64,000 bases of DNA from Allostella vacuolata (GCA_006739055.1 AP019702.1:3869388-3933387), one strand, 5' to 3'. Counted from the first letter of the stretch, positions 27,173-38,488 are shown. Translations and numbers: made by a program. The notes: generated from the letters alone by a model not told the origin.

Positions 27173-27766
27173 TCATGCCGCCGCGGTGTAGGGCGGGGCC
27201 GGATCGTACTCCATCCGGCGCTGGACGTGGCGTGCGAAGGCGGGGTCGTAGAGCTGTCCGATCAGCCACAGCGACATGTCGATCCCGGCCGACACCCCGG
27301 CCGAGGTGACGAGGTTGCCGTCGCGCACGAAGCGGACGTCGTCCAGCACCGTGGCATCGCCGCGCCGGCGCAGGGTCTCGACGAAGCCCCAGTGGGTGGT
27401 GACCTGGCGGCCGCGGGCGGGGCCGGCCTCGACCAGCAGCAGCGAGCCGGTGCACACGCTGGTGACCCAGCGGCAGCCCGGCGCCACCCGGGCGATCCAT
27501 TCGATCATGGCCGGGTTGGAGACCTCGCGCCGGGTCCCCTGCCCGCCCGGGACGAGCAGGATGTCGATCGCCGGATGGTCGCCGAAGCCGTAGTCGGCCA
27601 CCACCCGCATGCCCTTGGCGCAGCGCACGATGCCGGCCCGCTCGGCGACGAAGAACGGCTTCAGCTCGCTGCGCTCGTGGGCGGCCATGCCGAAGACCTC
27701 CCATGGGCCGACGAAATCCAGCTCCTCGGCGTCCTCGAACAGGACGATTCCGACATTCAAGTCCAT
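27173..27766 (-). CDS. DJ-1/PfpI family (class I glutamine amidotransferase-like) protein
   Basis: A 197-residue protein of the DJ-1/PfpI superfamily. The nucleophile elbow carries the conserved cysteine in WVTSVCTGSLLL, the acidic partner is likely Glu in VGPWEVFG, and THWGFVETL follows. This pattern matches isonitrile hydratase/AraC-regulator-like N-terminal domains rather than the chaperone DJ-1. GAGGGAG lies just upstream of the ATG at 27766. It forms a two-gene operon with RidA downstream, which would suit detoxification of reactive nitrogen-containing metabolites. The reaction is not determined. Confidence 0.88.
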   Translation of the reverse strand: MDLNVGIVLFEDAEELDFVGPWEVFGMAAHERSELKPFFVAERAGIVRCAKGMRVVADYGFGDHPAIDILLVPGGQGTRREVSNPAMIEWIARVAPGCRWVTSVCTGSLLLVEAGPARGRQVTTHWGFVETLRRRGDATVLDDVRFVRDGNLVTSAGVSAGIDMSLWLIGQLYDPAFARHVQRRMEYDPAPPYTAAA

Positions 27767-27824
27767 GGCGTCGCTCCCTCCATGGCCGATTGACTTTGCG
27801 ATCCCGGCTTCCGAGATTCGCCCA

Positions 27825-28064
27825 ATGGCCGCCGGGATCGACAATATCCTACTGGAGCATCTGCGCGCGATCCGCGAGGAGCTGCGCGAGATCCGGGCCG
27901 AACAGCGCGAGCAGCGCTCGCGGCTGGGCGCCGTCGAGCGCGTGCTCGGCCATATCGAGCGGGACCAGGCGGAGCTCCGGGCCGAGATCGGCGGCCGCTT
28001 CGATCGCATCCACGATCGCCTCGACCGCATCGAACGCCGGCTCGACCTCGCCCCCGCCCCCTGA
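27825..28064 (+). CDS. Small coiled-coil protein
   Basis: A 79-residue protein made almost wholly of charged heptads (IREELREIRAEQREQRSRL, then RIHDRLDRIERRLDL), predicted to be one long coiled coil. It resembles short DUF-type coiled-coil proteins common in alphaproteobacteria, but no function is known. It is divergent from the DJ-1 gene by 58 nt and its stop codon lies 24 nt from the convergent lyase stop codon. Coding potential is supported by the regular heptads and GC3 bias. The AUG has only a weak ribosome-binding site, and a longer frame upstream is rejected because it overlaps the DJ-1 gene. Confidence 0.6.
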   Translation: MAAGIDNILLEHLRAIREELREIRAEQREQRSRLGAVERVLGHIERDQAELRAEIGGRFDRIHDRLDRIERRLDLAPAP

Positions 28065-28088
28065 AGGTCCGCTCCAGGAACGGTCTGG

Positions 28089-28985
28089 CTACTCCGCCGC
28101 CGCCTTCTCGCCGTCCTCTTCCTGCGGCACCCGGAACTGCGTGCGCAGCGGGTCCCAGAAGTCGCCGCCCATGCGGCGGAAGCCCTCGCTGACGGAGAAG
28201 TTGGTCTTCAGCTCGGGGTGCACGCCGGTCTGGCGCAGCTCGCCCAGCACCGTCTCGCACATGCCGAGCACGGAGCGGAACAGCAGGCTCGGCATGATGG
28301 CGAGCTTGTAGCCCATCGCCTCCACGTCCTTGACCGGCGAGAGCGGCGTCTTGCCTCGCCACACCATGTTCAACAGGCAGGGGCCGCGCACCAGCTTCGG
28401 CACCGCCGCCACCTCCTCCATCGTCTGCGGCGCCTCGACGAAGGCCATGTCGGCACCGGCTGCGAGTGCCGCGTTGACCCGGCGGATCGCCTCCTCGAAG
28501 CCGTACACCGCGCGCGAATCCGTGCGCGCGATGATCAGGAAGTCGGGGTTCTTCCGCGCGGCGGCGGCGGCGCGGATCTTGGCCAGGTAGTCGTCGAGCG
28601 GCACCAGCACCTTGTCTTCCAGGTGGCCGCACTTCTTCGGGATCTCCTGGTCCTCGATATGCAGGCCGGCGACGCCGCGGCGCTCGTATTCCTGCACGGT
28701 GCGCACCGTGTTGAGCTCGTTGCCGTAGCCGGTGTCGGCGTCGGCGATGACCGGGATGTCGACGGCATTCGCGATCCGGCCGGCATTGTCGGCCATCTCC
28801 GACATGGTCACCAGGCCGTAGTCCGGATAGCCGAGCGAGGCCGAGGTGCCCGCCCCCGTCATGTAGATGGCGGAGAAGCCGGCATGCTTGATCATGCGCG
28901 CGGTGATGCAGTCATAGGCGCCGGGGGCGAGCGTCAGCCCGTCCTGGTCGAGCTGCTGGCGCAGCCGGGTAGCGGCAGAGGTCAT
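28089..28985 (-). CDS. Isocitrate lyase/PEP mutase superfamily enzyme (oxaloacetate decarboxylase or methylisocitrate lyase-like)
   Basis: A 298-residue (beta/alpha)8-barrel enzyme that cleaves or makes a C-C (or P-C) bond next to a 2-oxo acid carboxylate with Mg2+. ADADTGYGN holds metal ligands, IEDQEIPKKCGH contains the KKCGH active-site motif with catalytic Cys, and ARTDSRA follows. KKCGH marks the lyase branch. PEP mutase and phosphonopyruvate hydrolase carry different residues there, so a role in phosphonate synthesis is not favoured despite the nearby phn genes. It is co-directional with the GntR-type gene 40 nt upstream, and both may be controlled from the same divergent region. Confidence 0.88.
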   Translation of the reverse strand: MTSAATRLRQQLDQDGLTLAPGAYDCITARMIKHAGFSAIYMTGAGTSASLGYPDYGLVTMSEMADNAGRIANAVDIPVIADADTGYGNELNTVRTVQEYERRGVAGLHIEDQEIPKKCGHLEDKVLVPLDDYLAKIRAAAAARKNPDFLIIARTDSRAVYGFEEAIRRVNAALAAGADMAFVEAPQTMEEVAAVPKLVRGPCLLNMVWRGKTPLSPVKDVEAMGYKLAIMPSLLFRSVLGMCETVLGELRQTGVHPELKTNFSVSEGFRRMGGDFWDPLRTQFRVPQEEDGEKAAAE

Positions 28986-29025
28986 GGGCGTTCTCCCGTG
29001 CTTGGTTGGTGACCGATGGCGGCCG

Positions 29026-29871
29026 TCACTCGCCGAGGGTGGTTTCGTAGGAGACGAGCGGTCCCCGGTCCGGGTCCTGCCAGTTGTGCAGGGTGCGCAG
29101 CTGGTAGCGGTCGGGCGGGGCCAGCATGGTCAGGTCCTCGACCGGGCGCCCGCCGGCGTCGCACAGCAGGCGGCGGATCTGCAGCAGCGGCGCCCCCACG
29201 TCGACCGCCAGCAGCCCGGCGATGCCGGGATCGGCGAGTGCTGCCCCGATGCGCTGATCGGCCCGGCAATAGCCATGGCCGGCGCGCCGCAGCAGGGCAT
29301 AGAGCGGCAGCCGCTCCATGTCGGCGCGGGTGAAGGTGCGTCCGATCGCCTCCGGCACATAGGTGACGAGATGGACGACCGGCAGGTCGTCGCGGCTGCG
29401 CACGCGGACGACGCGCTGCGCCGCCTCGCCCTCGCCCAGGTGGAGCGCCTGGCGCACGTCGGGCGGCGGCCGGACGTAGTCGAAGGCCAGCACCGTCGCC
29501 CGCAAGGTCCCGGTCCGCTCGATCGCCGCCTTGACGTCGGCCGGCGGCGCAGGGTCGGGCCCGGTCGGCGCCGCCGGGCGCACGAAGGTGCCGCGGCCGT
29601 GGCGGCGCTCGATCAGGCCGGCCCGCTCCAGCTCCGCCAGGGCATGGCGGACGGTGATGCGCGAGACGCCGAACGCCCGCGCCATCGCCTCCTCCGGCAG
29701 CAGGGTCTCGCCGGCGGGGTAGCGCCCGGAGACGATCCCGTCCTTGAGAACGACGAAGAGCTGGCGGTGCAGGGGCACGCCCATGGTGCGGCTGAGGCCG
29801 GCCGGGGCCGACCGCCCCTCCGCGCCCGCCATGGCCGGCGTGCCGGCCAACGCCGGCATCGTGCTTGACAT
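29026..29871 (-). CDS. GntR-family regulator with UTRA domain (HutC subfamily)
   Basis: A 281-residue repressor-type protein. Residues ~32-100 form a GntR winged helix (LPEEAMARAFGVSRITVRHA, wing RRHGRGTFV). Residues ~120-270 form a UTRA effector-binding domain (RVVRVRSRDDLPVVHLVTYV). GGAG lies 7 nt before the ATG. It is divergent from an NMT1-type ABC importer across 73 nt that contain a good palindrome, so it probably represses the importer until a ligand is bound. The lyase gene directly downstream may be in the same transcript. Confidence 0.92.
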   Translation of the reverse strand: MSSTMPALAGTPAMAGAEGRSAPAGLSRTMGVPLHRQLFVVLKDGIVSGRYPAGETLLPEEAMARAFGVSRITVRHALAELERAGLIERRHGRGTFVRPAAPTGPDPAPPADVKAAIERTGTLRATVLAFDYVRPPPDVRQALHLGEGEAAQRVVRVRSRDDLPVVHLVTYVPEAIGRTFTRADMERLPLYALLRRAGHGYCRADQRIGAALADPGIAGLLAVDVGAPLLQIRRLLCDAGGRPVEDLTMLAPPDRYQLRTLHNWQDPDRGPLVSYETTLGE

Positions 29872-29893
29872 CGCCCGCTCCGTCGCCTCAAGA

Positions 29894-29911
29894 TGTACTA
29901 AGCTTATAACA
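29894..29911. promoter_or_regulatory. Predicted GntR/HutC operator
   Basis: TGTACTAAGCTTATAACA is an 18-bp imperfect palindrome (TGT-N2-TAAGCTTA-N2-ACA, 14 of 18 positions symmetric) midway between the divergent regulator and importer genes, in an AT-rich patch of GC-rich DNA. It is the obvious binding site for the adjacent regulator. Confidence 0.6.
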
Positions 29912-29944
29912 ACAAAACCTTACTCTCGCGTTGGGGGAAACGCA

Positions 29945-30793
29945 ATGGCCGACACGGCCGGTCTCCGGCAGGACAGCCGGGCTGCGGCGGGTGCGACGGC
30001 ACCGGCGCTGATCGCCTTCGAGGGCTTCGGCAAGGCGTTCGAGCTGCCGACCGGCACCGTGCGGGCCGCCGAGAACGTCAATCTTTCGGTGGCCGAGGGC
30101 GAGTTCGTGACGCTGGTCGGGCCATCCGGCTGCGGCAAGTCGACCCTGCTCAACGCCGTGGCGGGCCTCTTTCCGGCCAGCGCGGGCCAGGTCCGCTACC
30201 GCGGCGTCGCGGTCGACGGCTACAACCGCCAGGTCGGCTACATGACCCAGAGCGACCATCTGCTGCCGTGGCGCGACGTCACCGGCAACATCGCCGTGCC
30301 GCTGGAGATCCAGGGCCGGTCGCGGGCCGAGATCCGCGAGCGGGTGCAGGCGCTGATCGCCCTGGTCGGCCTGACCGGGTTCGAGAGATCCTACCCGACC
30401 CAGCTGTCGGGCGGCATGCGCAAGCGCTGCGCGCTGGCCCGCCTGCTCGCCTACGACCCCGAGACCCTGCTGATGGACGAGCCGTTCGGCGCGCTCGACG
30501 CGCAGCTTCGGCTCGGCATGCAGATCGAGATCCGCAAGCTCTGCCGCGACCTCGGCAAGACGGTGCTGTTCGTCACCCATGACCTGGACGAGGCGGTGGC
30601 GCTGGCCGACCGCTGCGCGGTGTTCAGCGCCCGGCCCGGCACCATCCGGCGGATCGTCGACGTGCCGCTGCCGCGCGACCGCGACCTGCTGCGGCTGCGC
30701 CACGACCGCCGCTACGTCGAGCTGACGGCCGAACTATGGGACCTGCTGGCGCCCAGCATCGCCGGGCACGCGGACATGGAGCCAGGACGATGA
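29945..30793 (+). CDS. NitT/TauT-type ABC transporter ATP-binding protein
   Basis: A 282-residue ATPase of the nitrate/sulfonate/taurine importer group (SsuB/TauB-like). Walker A GPSGCGKSTLL, Q-loop YMTQSDHLLPW, signature LSGGMRKRC (Lys where Gln is usual) and Walker B LLMDEPFGALD are all present. The ATG at 29945 is chosen over an earlier frame that runs through the operator. It overlaps the permease gene by 4 nt (ATGA), so the two are translationally coupled. The substrate of this group cannot be read from the ATPase. Confidence 0.93.
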   Translation: MADTAGLRQDSRAAAGATAPALIAFEGFGKAFELPTGTVRAAENVNLSVAEGEFVTLVGPSGCGKSTLLNAVAGLFPASAGQVRYRGVAVDGYNRQVGYMTQSDHLLPWRDVTGNIAVPLEIQGRSRAEIRERVQALIALVGLTGFERSYPTQLSGGMRKRCALARLLAYDPETLLMDEPFGALDAQLRLGMQIEIRKLCRDLGKTVLFVTHDLDEAVALADRCAVFSARPGTIRRIVDVPLPRDRDLLRLRHDRRYVELTAELWDLLAPSIAGHADMEPGR

Positions 30794-31572
30794 AGATCGG
30801 ACGTCCCACCATCTGGGCCCTGCGCGCGGCCCTTCTCATCCTCCTGGTCGGCGGCTGGGAGCTGGCGTCGGGCCGGGTGTTCGAGGAGTTCTTCGTCAGC
30901 AAGCCGTCCGCGATCATCGCCGTCGCCTGGGGCTGGGTCCTGAGCGGGCGGCTCTTCTACCATGCCGGCATCACCATCACCGAGGCGGTGGCCGGCTTCG
31001 CGCTGGGCGGCATGGCGGGGATGCTGACCGGCATCCTGCTCGGCCGCCTGCAGCTGCTGGCCGACGTGCTCGACCCCTTCATCACCATGTTCTACAGCCT
31101 GCCCAAGATCGCGCTCGCGCCCTTGTTCGTGCTGTGGTTCGGCATCGGCATGGACATGAAGATCATCCTGACGGCGACGGTGGTCTTCTTCCTGGTCTTC
31201 CTCAACACCTACACCGGCGTGCGCAACGTCAGCCGCGAACTGGTGGCGATCCTGCGCCTGATGGGCGCGAGCGAGCGCCACGTGCTGACCAAGGTGGTGC
31301 TGCCGTCGGCCGTCACCTGGGTCTTCGCCGGGCTGCGCCTGTCGGTGCCCTATGCCCTGATCGGCGCCATCGTCGGCGAGCTGATCGCCGCCAACCAGGG
31401 GCTGGGCTACCTGCTGGCCGACGCCGCCGGGCAGTTCAACACGGCCGGCGTCTTCGCCGCCCTGCTCGCCATCGTCCTGCTGGCGCTCTGCCTCAACCTC
31501 GCGGTCAAGGCGTTCGAGTACCGCGCCATGCCCTGGCAGCGCGGCCAGGCCGTGCGCGAGATGTCGATCTGA
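30790..31572 (+). CDS. NitT/TauT-type ABC transporter permease
   Basis: A 260-residue inner-membrane subunit with six predicted helices (TM1 ~10-27, then ~65-85, ~95-118, ~122-142, ~190-208, ~224-245). The EAA loop around residues 150-175 reads LRLMGASERHVLTKVVLPSA. It belongs to the SsuC/TauC group and would pair as a homodimer with the ATPase it overlaps. The binding-protein gene follows 38 nt downstream. Confidence 0.93.
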   Translation: MKIGRPTIWALRAALLILLVGGWELASGRVFEEFFVSKPSAIIAVAWGWVLSGRLFYHAGITITEAVAGFALGGMAGMLTGILLGRLQLLADVLDPFITMFYSLPKIALAPLFVLWFGIGMDMKIILTATVVFFLVFLNTYTGVRNVSRELVAILRLMGASERHVLTKVVLPSAVTWVFAGLRLSVPYALIGAIVGELIAANQGLGYLLADAAGQFNTAGVFAALLAIVLLALCLNLAVKAFEYRAMPWQRGQAVREMSI

Positions 31573-31610
31573 AGCCAGGCAATCAACGAACAGTCGGAAA
31601 GGGTGGAACG

Positions 31611-32636
31611 ATGCGCTCGAAGGGATGGATCGCGGCGGCACTGGTGACGATCGGGCTGGGGGTCGCCGGCCCGGCCACGGCCCAGGAAAAGGTACGCTTC
31701 TCGTTCACCGCCGCCAGCATGCTGTACGCGCCGGTCTACGTCGCCGACACCATGGGCTACTTCCGGCAGAACGGGCTGGAGGCGGAGAACATCCACTTCA
31801 AGGCGGGCGGCAGTGCCGCGCTGGCGGCCGTGCTGGGCGGCAATGTCGACATCTATGTGGGTGCGGCCTCCAGCGCCATGCGGGCGGTCGACAAGGGCAC
31901 CGACGCCGTCGTCATCGGCTCGCTGATGACGCAGTTCGCGATCAACGCGGTGGTCCGCGGCGACATCGCCCGGGAGCGCGGCCTGACCGCGGCCAGCACC
32001 GAGGCCGAGCGGCTGAAGGCGCTGAAGGGCCTGCGCATCGGCGTCAGCGGGGCCGGCAGCGGCACCCACCAGATCATGCAGTACATGCTGGCCCGCGCCG
32101 GCCTCAACCCGGAGCGCGATGCGACCATCGCCTTCCTCGGCGGCGGCGCGGACGTGCTCGCTGCCTTCCTCGCCAAGCGGATCGACGCCGCCGCCTTCTC
32201 CAACCCGGCCAGCGACCTGGCGGTGCAGAAGCATGGCGGCTTCCTGCTGATCGACGGCCCGGGCGGCCAGCTCGAGGAGTTGAACGGCTTCCAGTACGTC
32301 ACCCTGATCACCTCGCGCCGCTGGCTCGCCCGCAACCCCGACAAGGCGCTGCGCACGGTCAAGGCCTTCCAGCAGGCGCTGACCGCCATGCACGACCCGG
32401 CCGAGGCGCCCAAGGCGCGCGATTCGATCCATCCGAAGTACTTTGCCCAGACCGACAAGGCGATCTTCGATGCCGCCTGGCAGGCCCTCAACCCGGCCTT
32501 CCCCCGCTCGATCGCAGTCGAGAAGCCGCACATGGAGAAGGTGGCGAAGTTCCTCAACGACTTCTCGGAGGAGAAGTTCGATGTGGACGTGACCAAGGTC
32601 TACACCAACGAGCTGGCCGAGGCCGCGCGGAAGTAG
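31611..32636 (+). CDS. NMT1/SsuA-like ABC transporter substrate-binding protein
   Basis: A 341-residue periplasmic receptor of the NMT1/THI5-like family. A signal peptide ends near ATAQ (residue 24). The mature domain begins VRFSFTAASMLYAPVYVADT, a typical NitT/TauT start, and continues with GGNVDIYVGAASSA and LRIGVSGAGSGTHQIMQYML. GGGTGGA precedes the ATG at 31611. Relatives bind sulfonates, pyrimidine precursors, aromatic acids or riboflavin-like molecules. The neighbourhood (phosphonate genes downstream) allows but does not prove a phosphonate or aminophosphonate ligand. Confidence 0.92.
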   Translation: MRSKGWIAAALVTIGLGVAGPATAQEKVRFSFTAASMLYAPVYVADTMGYFRQNGLEAENIHFKAGGSAALAAVLGGNVDIYVGAASSAMRAVDKGTDAVVIGSLMTQFAINAVVRGDIARERGLTAASTEAERLKALKGLRIGVSGAGSGTHQIMQYMLARAGLNPERDATIAFLGGGADVLAAFLAKRIDAAAFSNPASDLAVQKHGGFLLIDGPGGQLEELNGFQYVTLITSRRWLARNPDKALRTVKAFQQALTAMHDPAEAPKARDSIHPKYFAQTDKAIFDAAWQALNPAFPRSIAVEKPHMEKVAKFLNDFSEEKFDVDVTKVYTNELAEAARK

Positions 32637-32675
32637 CGGCCACGCCGGGGAAAAGAACATTGCCCATCGGTCATT

Positions 32676-32774
32676 GCGTCCCTCGACTTCGCTCGGGATG
32701 AGGCTCCTCTCCATCGCCACGAATACCTGTGGAGAAAAGAAGCGTTCCTCACCCTGAGCGTAGTCGAAGGGCGC
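32676..32774. repeat. 99-bp palindromic repeat element, copy A
   Basis: Arms at 32676-32703 and 32747-32774 are inverted repeats with 23 of 28 bases matching (GCG.CC.TCGACT.CGCTC type). The central part 32708-32736 matches, as its reverse complement, the centre of copy B at 39751-39779 (26 of 29). Both copies are exactly 99 bp, so this is a dispersed, non-coding palindromic element, similar in type to REP/ERIC-like or MITE sequences. It lies between the importer and the LysR gene. Confidence 0.82.
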
Positions 32775-32812
32775 ATCGGCAGTTGGCCAACGCTCCAGCC
32801 GACGATCGCCCC

Positions 32813-33670
32813 CTACCCCGGCACCAGCTCCAGGAACGCCCGTACCACCGCCACCCGCCGCCGCTCGGCGCGGCAGACGACGAACTCGCGCGTGACCAGC
32901 TCCGGGTCGTCGACCGCGACCATGGCGAGCCGGGCGTCGGCGCCGAACTCCGCCTCCGACACCACGCCAAGGCCGATGCCGGCGGCGACCGCCTCGCGGA
33001 CGGCCTCGCGGCTCTCGATCTCCATGACGATGCGGGGCGCCACGCCGGCCGCCGCCAGCCGCGCCTCGAACAGGCGGCGCGTCACCGACCCCGCCTCACG
33101 CAGGACCATCGGCTGGCCGGCCAGCTCCGGCAGGCCGACCGCGGCGCGGCCGGCCCAGCCATGGTCGCGCGGCAGCATGATCACCACCCGGTGCCGCCCG
33201 CAGGGCACGGCGTGGAGGCGGGCGTCGTCCGGCACGTCGGCCAGCACCGCCACGTCGGCGGCAAAATGCAGCAGGTCGTCCAGCACCGTGCCGGCATTGC
33301 CGATCGACAGCACCGCCTGCACCCCCGGATAGCGGCGATGGAAGGCCGCCAGCAGCGGCGCCACATGGTAGGGGCTGTCGGCCGACACCCGCAGCCGGCC
33401 CGTGCGCAGGGCCCGGGCGTCGCCGATCAGCTCGCCCGCCGCGGCCTCGGCATCGGCCAGGCGCTGGGTCACGTCGAGCAGGCGCCGGCCGAGGTCGGTC
33501 AGCGCGATGCGCCGGCCCAGCCGGTCGAACAGGGCCGCCCCGCAATGCTCCTCGATCGCCTTGACCTGTGCCGACAGGGTCGGCTGGGTGACACCGAGCC
33601 GGGCAGCCGCGCGGGTGAAGCTGCCCTCGACGGCGACGGCATGGAAGGCGCGGAGCTGGGTCTGCAACAT
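32813..33670 (-). CDS. LysR-family transcriptional regulator, probable activator of phnWAY
   Basis: A 285-residue LysR-type regulator. The N-terminal helix-turn-helix lies at ~5-60 (GSFTRAAARLGVTQPTLSAQ), and the two-lobed effector domain at ~90-280. Its start codon is 95 nt from phnW on the opposite strand, with a palindromic box starting 9 nt from its own start. LysR genes divergent from phnW-type operons are known from 2-aminoethylphosphonate pathways in rhizobia, which respond to the substrate rather than to phosphate starvation. Autorepression and activation of phnW from the same box is the likely mode. Confidence 0.92.
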   Translation of the reverse strand: MLQTQLRAFHAVAVEGSFTRAAARLGVTQPTLSAQVKAIEEHCGAALFDRLGRRIALTDLGRRLLDVTQRLADAEAAAGELIGDARALRTGRLRVSADSPYHVAPLLAAFHRRYPGVQAVLSIGNAGTVLDDLLHFAADVAVLADVPDDARLHAVPCGRHRVVIMLPRDHGWAGRAAVGLPELAGQPMVLREAGSVTRRLFEARLAAAGVAPRIVMEIESREAVREAVAAGIGLGVVSEAEFGADARLAMVAVDDPELVTREFVVCRAERRRVAVVRAFLELVPG

Positions 33671-33678
33671 AGGTTTCT

Positions 33679-33695
33679 TCTATGCGTCACATAGA
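33679..33695. promoter_or_regulatory. LysR binding box between lysR and phnW
   Basis: TCTATGCGTCACATAGA is a perfect 6+6 inverted repeat with a 5-nt spacer and contains the T-N11-A core of LysR sites. It lies right beside the lysR start and upstream of a TATATT stretch (33713-33718) that could be the phnW -10 region. Confidence 0.7.
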
Positions 33696-33765
33696 GGATC
33701 GGGATTGGACTTATATTGGAACGTTCTGCATTTTCCCATTCATTCCCCGTTTCCGGAGCCTTTCG

Positions 33766-36158
<2,393 letters not shown>

Positions 36159-36164
36159 GGCGTC

Positions 36165-37619
36165 ATGACCGCACTTCCCAGGACTTTCGAAGCCGACCAG
36201 CCGCGCCACGAAACCCTGCGCATCGCCGGCGGCCGGGTCGACAACCCGCGCCGCATCGACGTGCTCTATCCGTGGGACGGGCGCCTCGTCGGCTCGGTGC
36301 CGAAGGCGACCCCGGCGGACGTCGCCCGGGCCTTCGAGGCGGCCGCCGCCTTCCGTTCCACCCTGTCGCGCCACGAGCGGGCGACCATCCTGCAGAAGAC
36401 CGCAAAGTTGCTGGTCGAGCGCACGGCCGAGGTCAGCGACCTGATCACGCTGGAATCCGGCCTGTCGAAGAAGGATTCGGTGTACGAGGTCGGCCGCGCC
36501 CACGACGTCTTCATGCTGGCCGGCCAGGCCGCGCTGAACGACGACGGGCAGATCTTCTCGTGCGACATCAGCCCGCACGGCAAGAAGCGGCGCATCTACA
36601 CCCAGCGCGACCCGCTGCGCGCCATCTCGGCGATCACGCCCTTCAACCATCCGCTGAACCAGGTCGCGCACAAGATCGCGCCGTCGATCGCGACCAACAA
36701 CAAGATGGTCCTGAAGCCGTCCGAGAAGACGCCGCTCACGGCCTTCCTGCTGGCCGACATCCTCTACGAGGCGGGCCTGCCGCCGGCCATGTTCCAGGTG
36801 GTGACCGGCGACCCGCGGGAGATCGGCGAGGCGCTGATCAAGTGCCCGGAGATCGACCTCGTCACCTTCACGGGCGGCGTCGGCGTCGGCAAGTGGATCG
36901 CCGACAATCTCGGCTATCGCCGCTGCGTGCTGGAGCTGGGCGGCAACGACCCGCTGATCGTCATGGAGGACGCCGACATCGAGGAGGCGGCCACGCTCGC
37001 CGCCGCCGGCTCCTACAAGAACTCCGGCCAGCGCTGCACCGCGGTCAAGCGGATGGTGGTGCACGAGGCCGTCGCCGACGAGTTCGTGGCCCGCCTGCTC
37101 ACCAAGACCCGGGCGGTCAAGTACGGCGACCCGATGGACCCGGCGACCGACATGGGCACGGTGATCGACGAGGAGGCAGCGATCCGCATGGAGGCGCGGG
37201 TGACCGATGCCGTCGGCCGCGGCGCGAAGCTCCTCTACGGCCATGAGCGGCAGGGCGCCCTCTATGCCCCGACCGTGCTCGACCATGTCCCGGCGGCAGC
37301 CCCCCTGGTGATGGAAGAGACCTTCGGCCCGGTCTCGCCCGTCATCCGCTTCGGCTCGATCGACGAGGCGATCCGCCTGTCGAACGGCACCGCCTACGGC
37401 CTGTCGTCGGGCGTCGTCACCAACCGGCTCGACTACATCACCCGCTTCGTCCAGGAGCTGAACGTCGGCACGGTGAACGTCCGCGAGGTGCCGGGCTACC
37501 GCATCGAATCCTCGCCCTTCGGCGGCATCAAGGATTCCGGCCTCGGCTACAAGGAAGGCGTGCTGGAGGCGATGAAGGCCTTCACCAACGTCAAGACCTA
37601 CTCCCTGCCCTGGGGGTGA
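36165..37619 (+). CDS. phnY: Phosphonoacetaldehyde dehydrogenase
   Basis: A 484-residue NAD(P)-dependent aldehyde dehydrogenase that oxidises phosphonoacetaldehyde to phosphonoacetate. The catalytic cysteine is C291 in NSGQRCTAV, and the general-base glutamate is E257 in [10 protein letters not shown]. The Rossmann segment includes [13 protein letters not shown] and [14 protein letters not shown]. It lies 6 nt after phnA and completes the PhnW-PhnY-PhnA route. The family call alone would be generic; the operon makes the substrate assignment strong. A bidirectional hairpin follows. This symbol is also used for an unrelated dioxygenase. Confidence 0.93.
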   Translation: MTALPRTFEADQPRHETLRIAGGRVDNPRRIDVLYPWDGRLVGSVPKATPADVARAFEAAAAFRSTLSRHERATILQKTAKLLVERTAEVSDLITLESGLSKKDSVYEVGRAHDVFMLAGQAALNDDGQIFSCDISPHGKKRRIYTQRDPLRAISAITPFNHPLNQVAHKIAPSIATNNKMVLKPSEKTPLTAFLLADILYEAGLPPAMFQVVTGDPREIGEALIKCPEIDLVTFTGGVGVGKWIADNLGYRRCVLELGGNDPLIVMEDADIEEAATLAAAGSYKNSGQRCTAVKRMVVHEAVADEFVARLLTKTRAVKYGDPMDPATDMGTVIDEEAAIRMEARVTDAVGRGAKLLYGHERQGALYAPTVLDHVPAAAPLVMEETFGPVSPVIRFGSIDEAIRLSNGTAYGLSSGVVTNRLDYITRFVQELNVGTVNVREVPGYRIESSPFGGIKDSGLGYKEGVLEAMKAFTNVKTYSLPWG

Positions 37620-37626
37620 TCGGGAT

Positions 37627-37654
37627 CGGTCCCGGCGACCCCTCGCCGGGACCG
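37627..37654. terminator. Bidirectional hairpin between phnY and GST gene
   Basis: A perfect 12-bp stem (37627-37638 with 37643-37654) with a 4-nt loop fills the 37-nt gap between two convergent stop codons. Confidence 0.65.
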
Positions 37655-37656
37655 GC

Positions 37657-38385
37657 CTACCCGTCCAGCTCGCGGTAGCGGCGGAAGATGCCCTCCTCGT
37701 TGAAGGGGATGCGCCGGTCGCTCGCCAGGTAGGCGGCGACGTTGGGCCGTTCGGCCACCGCGTCGTGCAGGGCGGCGACATGCGGGCACTTGGCCAGCAC
37801 CCGCTTGCTGGCCCGCGGGAAGGCGTAGCGCAGGCCCGCCACCACCTGGAACAGCGACAGGTCGGCATAGGTCAGGCGGCCGCCGACCAGATGCGCCGGC
37901 CCCTTGGGATTGGCGGCCAGGACCCGCTCGAACCAGCCGAGGAACTTCGGCATCCGCTCGCGGCGGAACTCCCTGGCGCGCCGCGCCGCCTCGTCCTTCT
38001 GGTCCTCGTAGTAGAGCCCGATGCCGACCGGATGGTGGGTGTCGTGCGCCTCGGTCACCAAGTCGGCGATGGTCAGCTGCAACTGGTGCGTCCACAGCCG
38101 GTCCGCCTCCCCCTTCGGCGCGAGCCCGTGCCGGTCGCCCAGGTAGAGGAGGATGGCAGCGGTCTGGGCGATCACCCGGCGGCCGTCCTTCAGGATCGGC
38201 GCGGCGAAGGGCGGACGGATCGCCCTCTCGTCGCCCAGCAGCGCCATCAAGCGGTCCATGCCCCGCCCCTTCGGCCCATCGCCGCGGGCGACGTCGGCAT
38301 AGGGGGCGCCCGCCTCCTCCAGGGCCAGGCGGACGAACTCGCCGCGTCCCTGGATGGTCGGCCAGTAGTGCAGTTCGTAGGCCAC
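37657..38385 (-). CDS. Glutathione S-transferase family protein
   Basis: A 242-residue GST. The N-terminal thioredoxin-like domain (ELHYWPTIQGRGEFVRLALE) has an arrangement close to sigma/mu-type proteins, and the helical C-terminal domain runs from ~95 to 235 (ADLSLFQVVAGLRYAFPR). The start is taken as GTG at 38385, which has AGGAGG ten bases upstream. A longer upstream frame would run into the divergent promoter region. It likely conjugates glutathione to electrophiles or acts as a stress protein. It converges on the phn operon but has no evident role in it. Confidence 0.85.
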   Translation of the reverse strand: MAYELHYWPTIQGRGEFVRLALEEAGAPYADVARGDGPKGRGMDRLMALLGDERAIRPPFAAPILKDGRRVIAQTAAILLYLGDRHGLAPKGEADRLWTHQLQLTIADLVTEAHDTHHPVGIGLYYEDQKDEAARRAREFRRERMPKFLGWFERVLAANPKGPAHLVGGRLTYADLSLFQVVAGLRYAFPRASKRVLAKCPHVAALHDAVAERPNVAAYLASDRRIPFNEEGIFRRYRELDG

Positions 38386-38488
38386 GAGGGGTTCCCTCCT
38401 GTCGCGGTTGGGGTCAATCCGGAACCATCCTTGACTCCGGCCGGTTCTCTGCTGAAGCATTCGACGCACCAGCGGAGACGGACGTTCC

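Noticed and set aside
28089-28985. PEP mutase or phosphonopyruvate hydrolase, which would make this a phosphonate-synthesis locus
   Set aside because: The active-site motif is KKCGH, typical of the isocitrate/methylisocitrate lyase and oxaloacetate decarboxylase branch, not of PEP mutase. No phosphonopyruvate decarboxylase is nearby.
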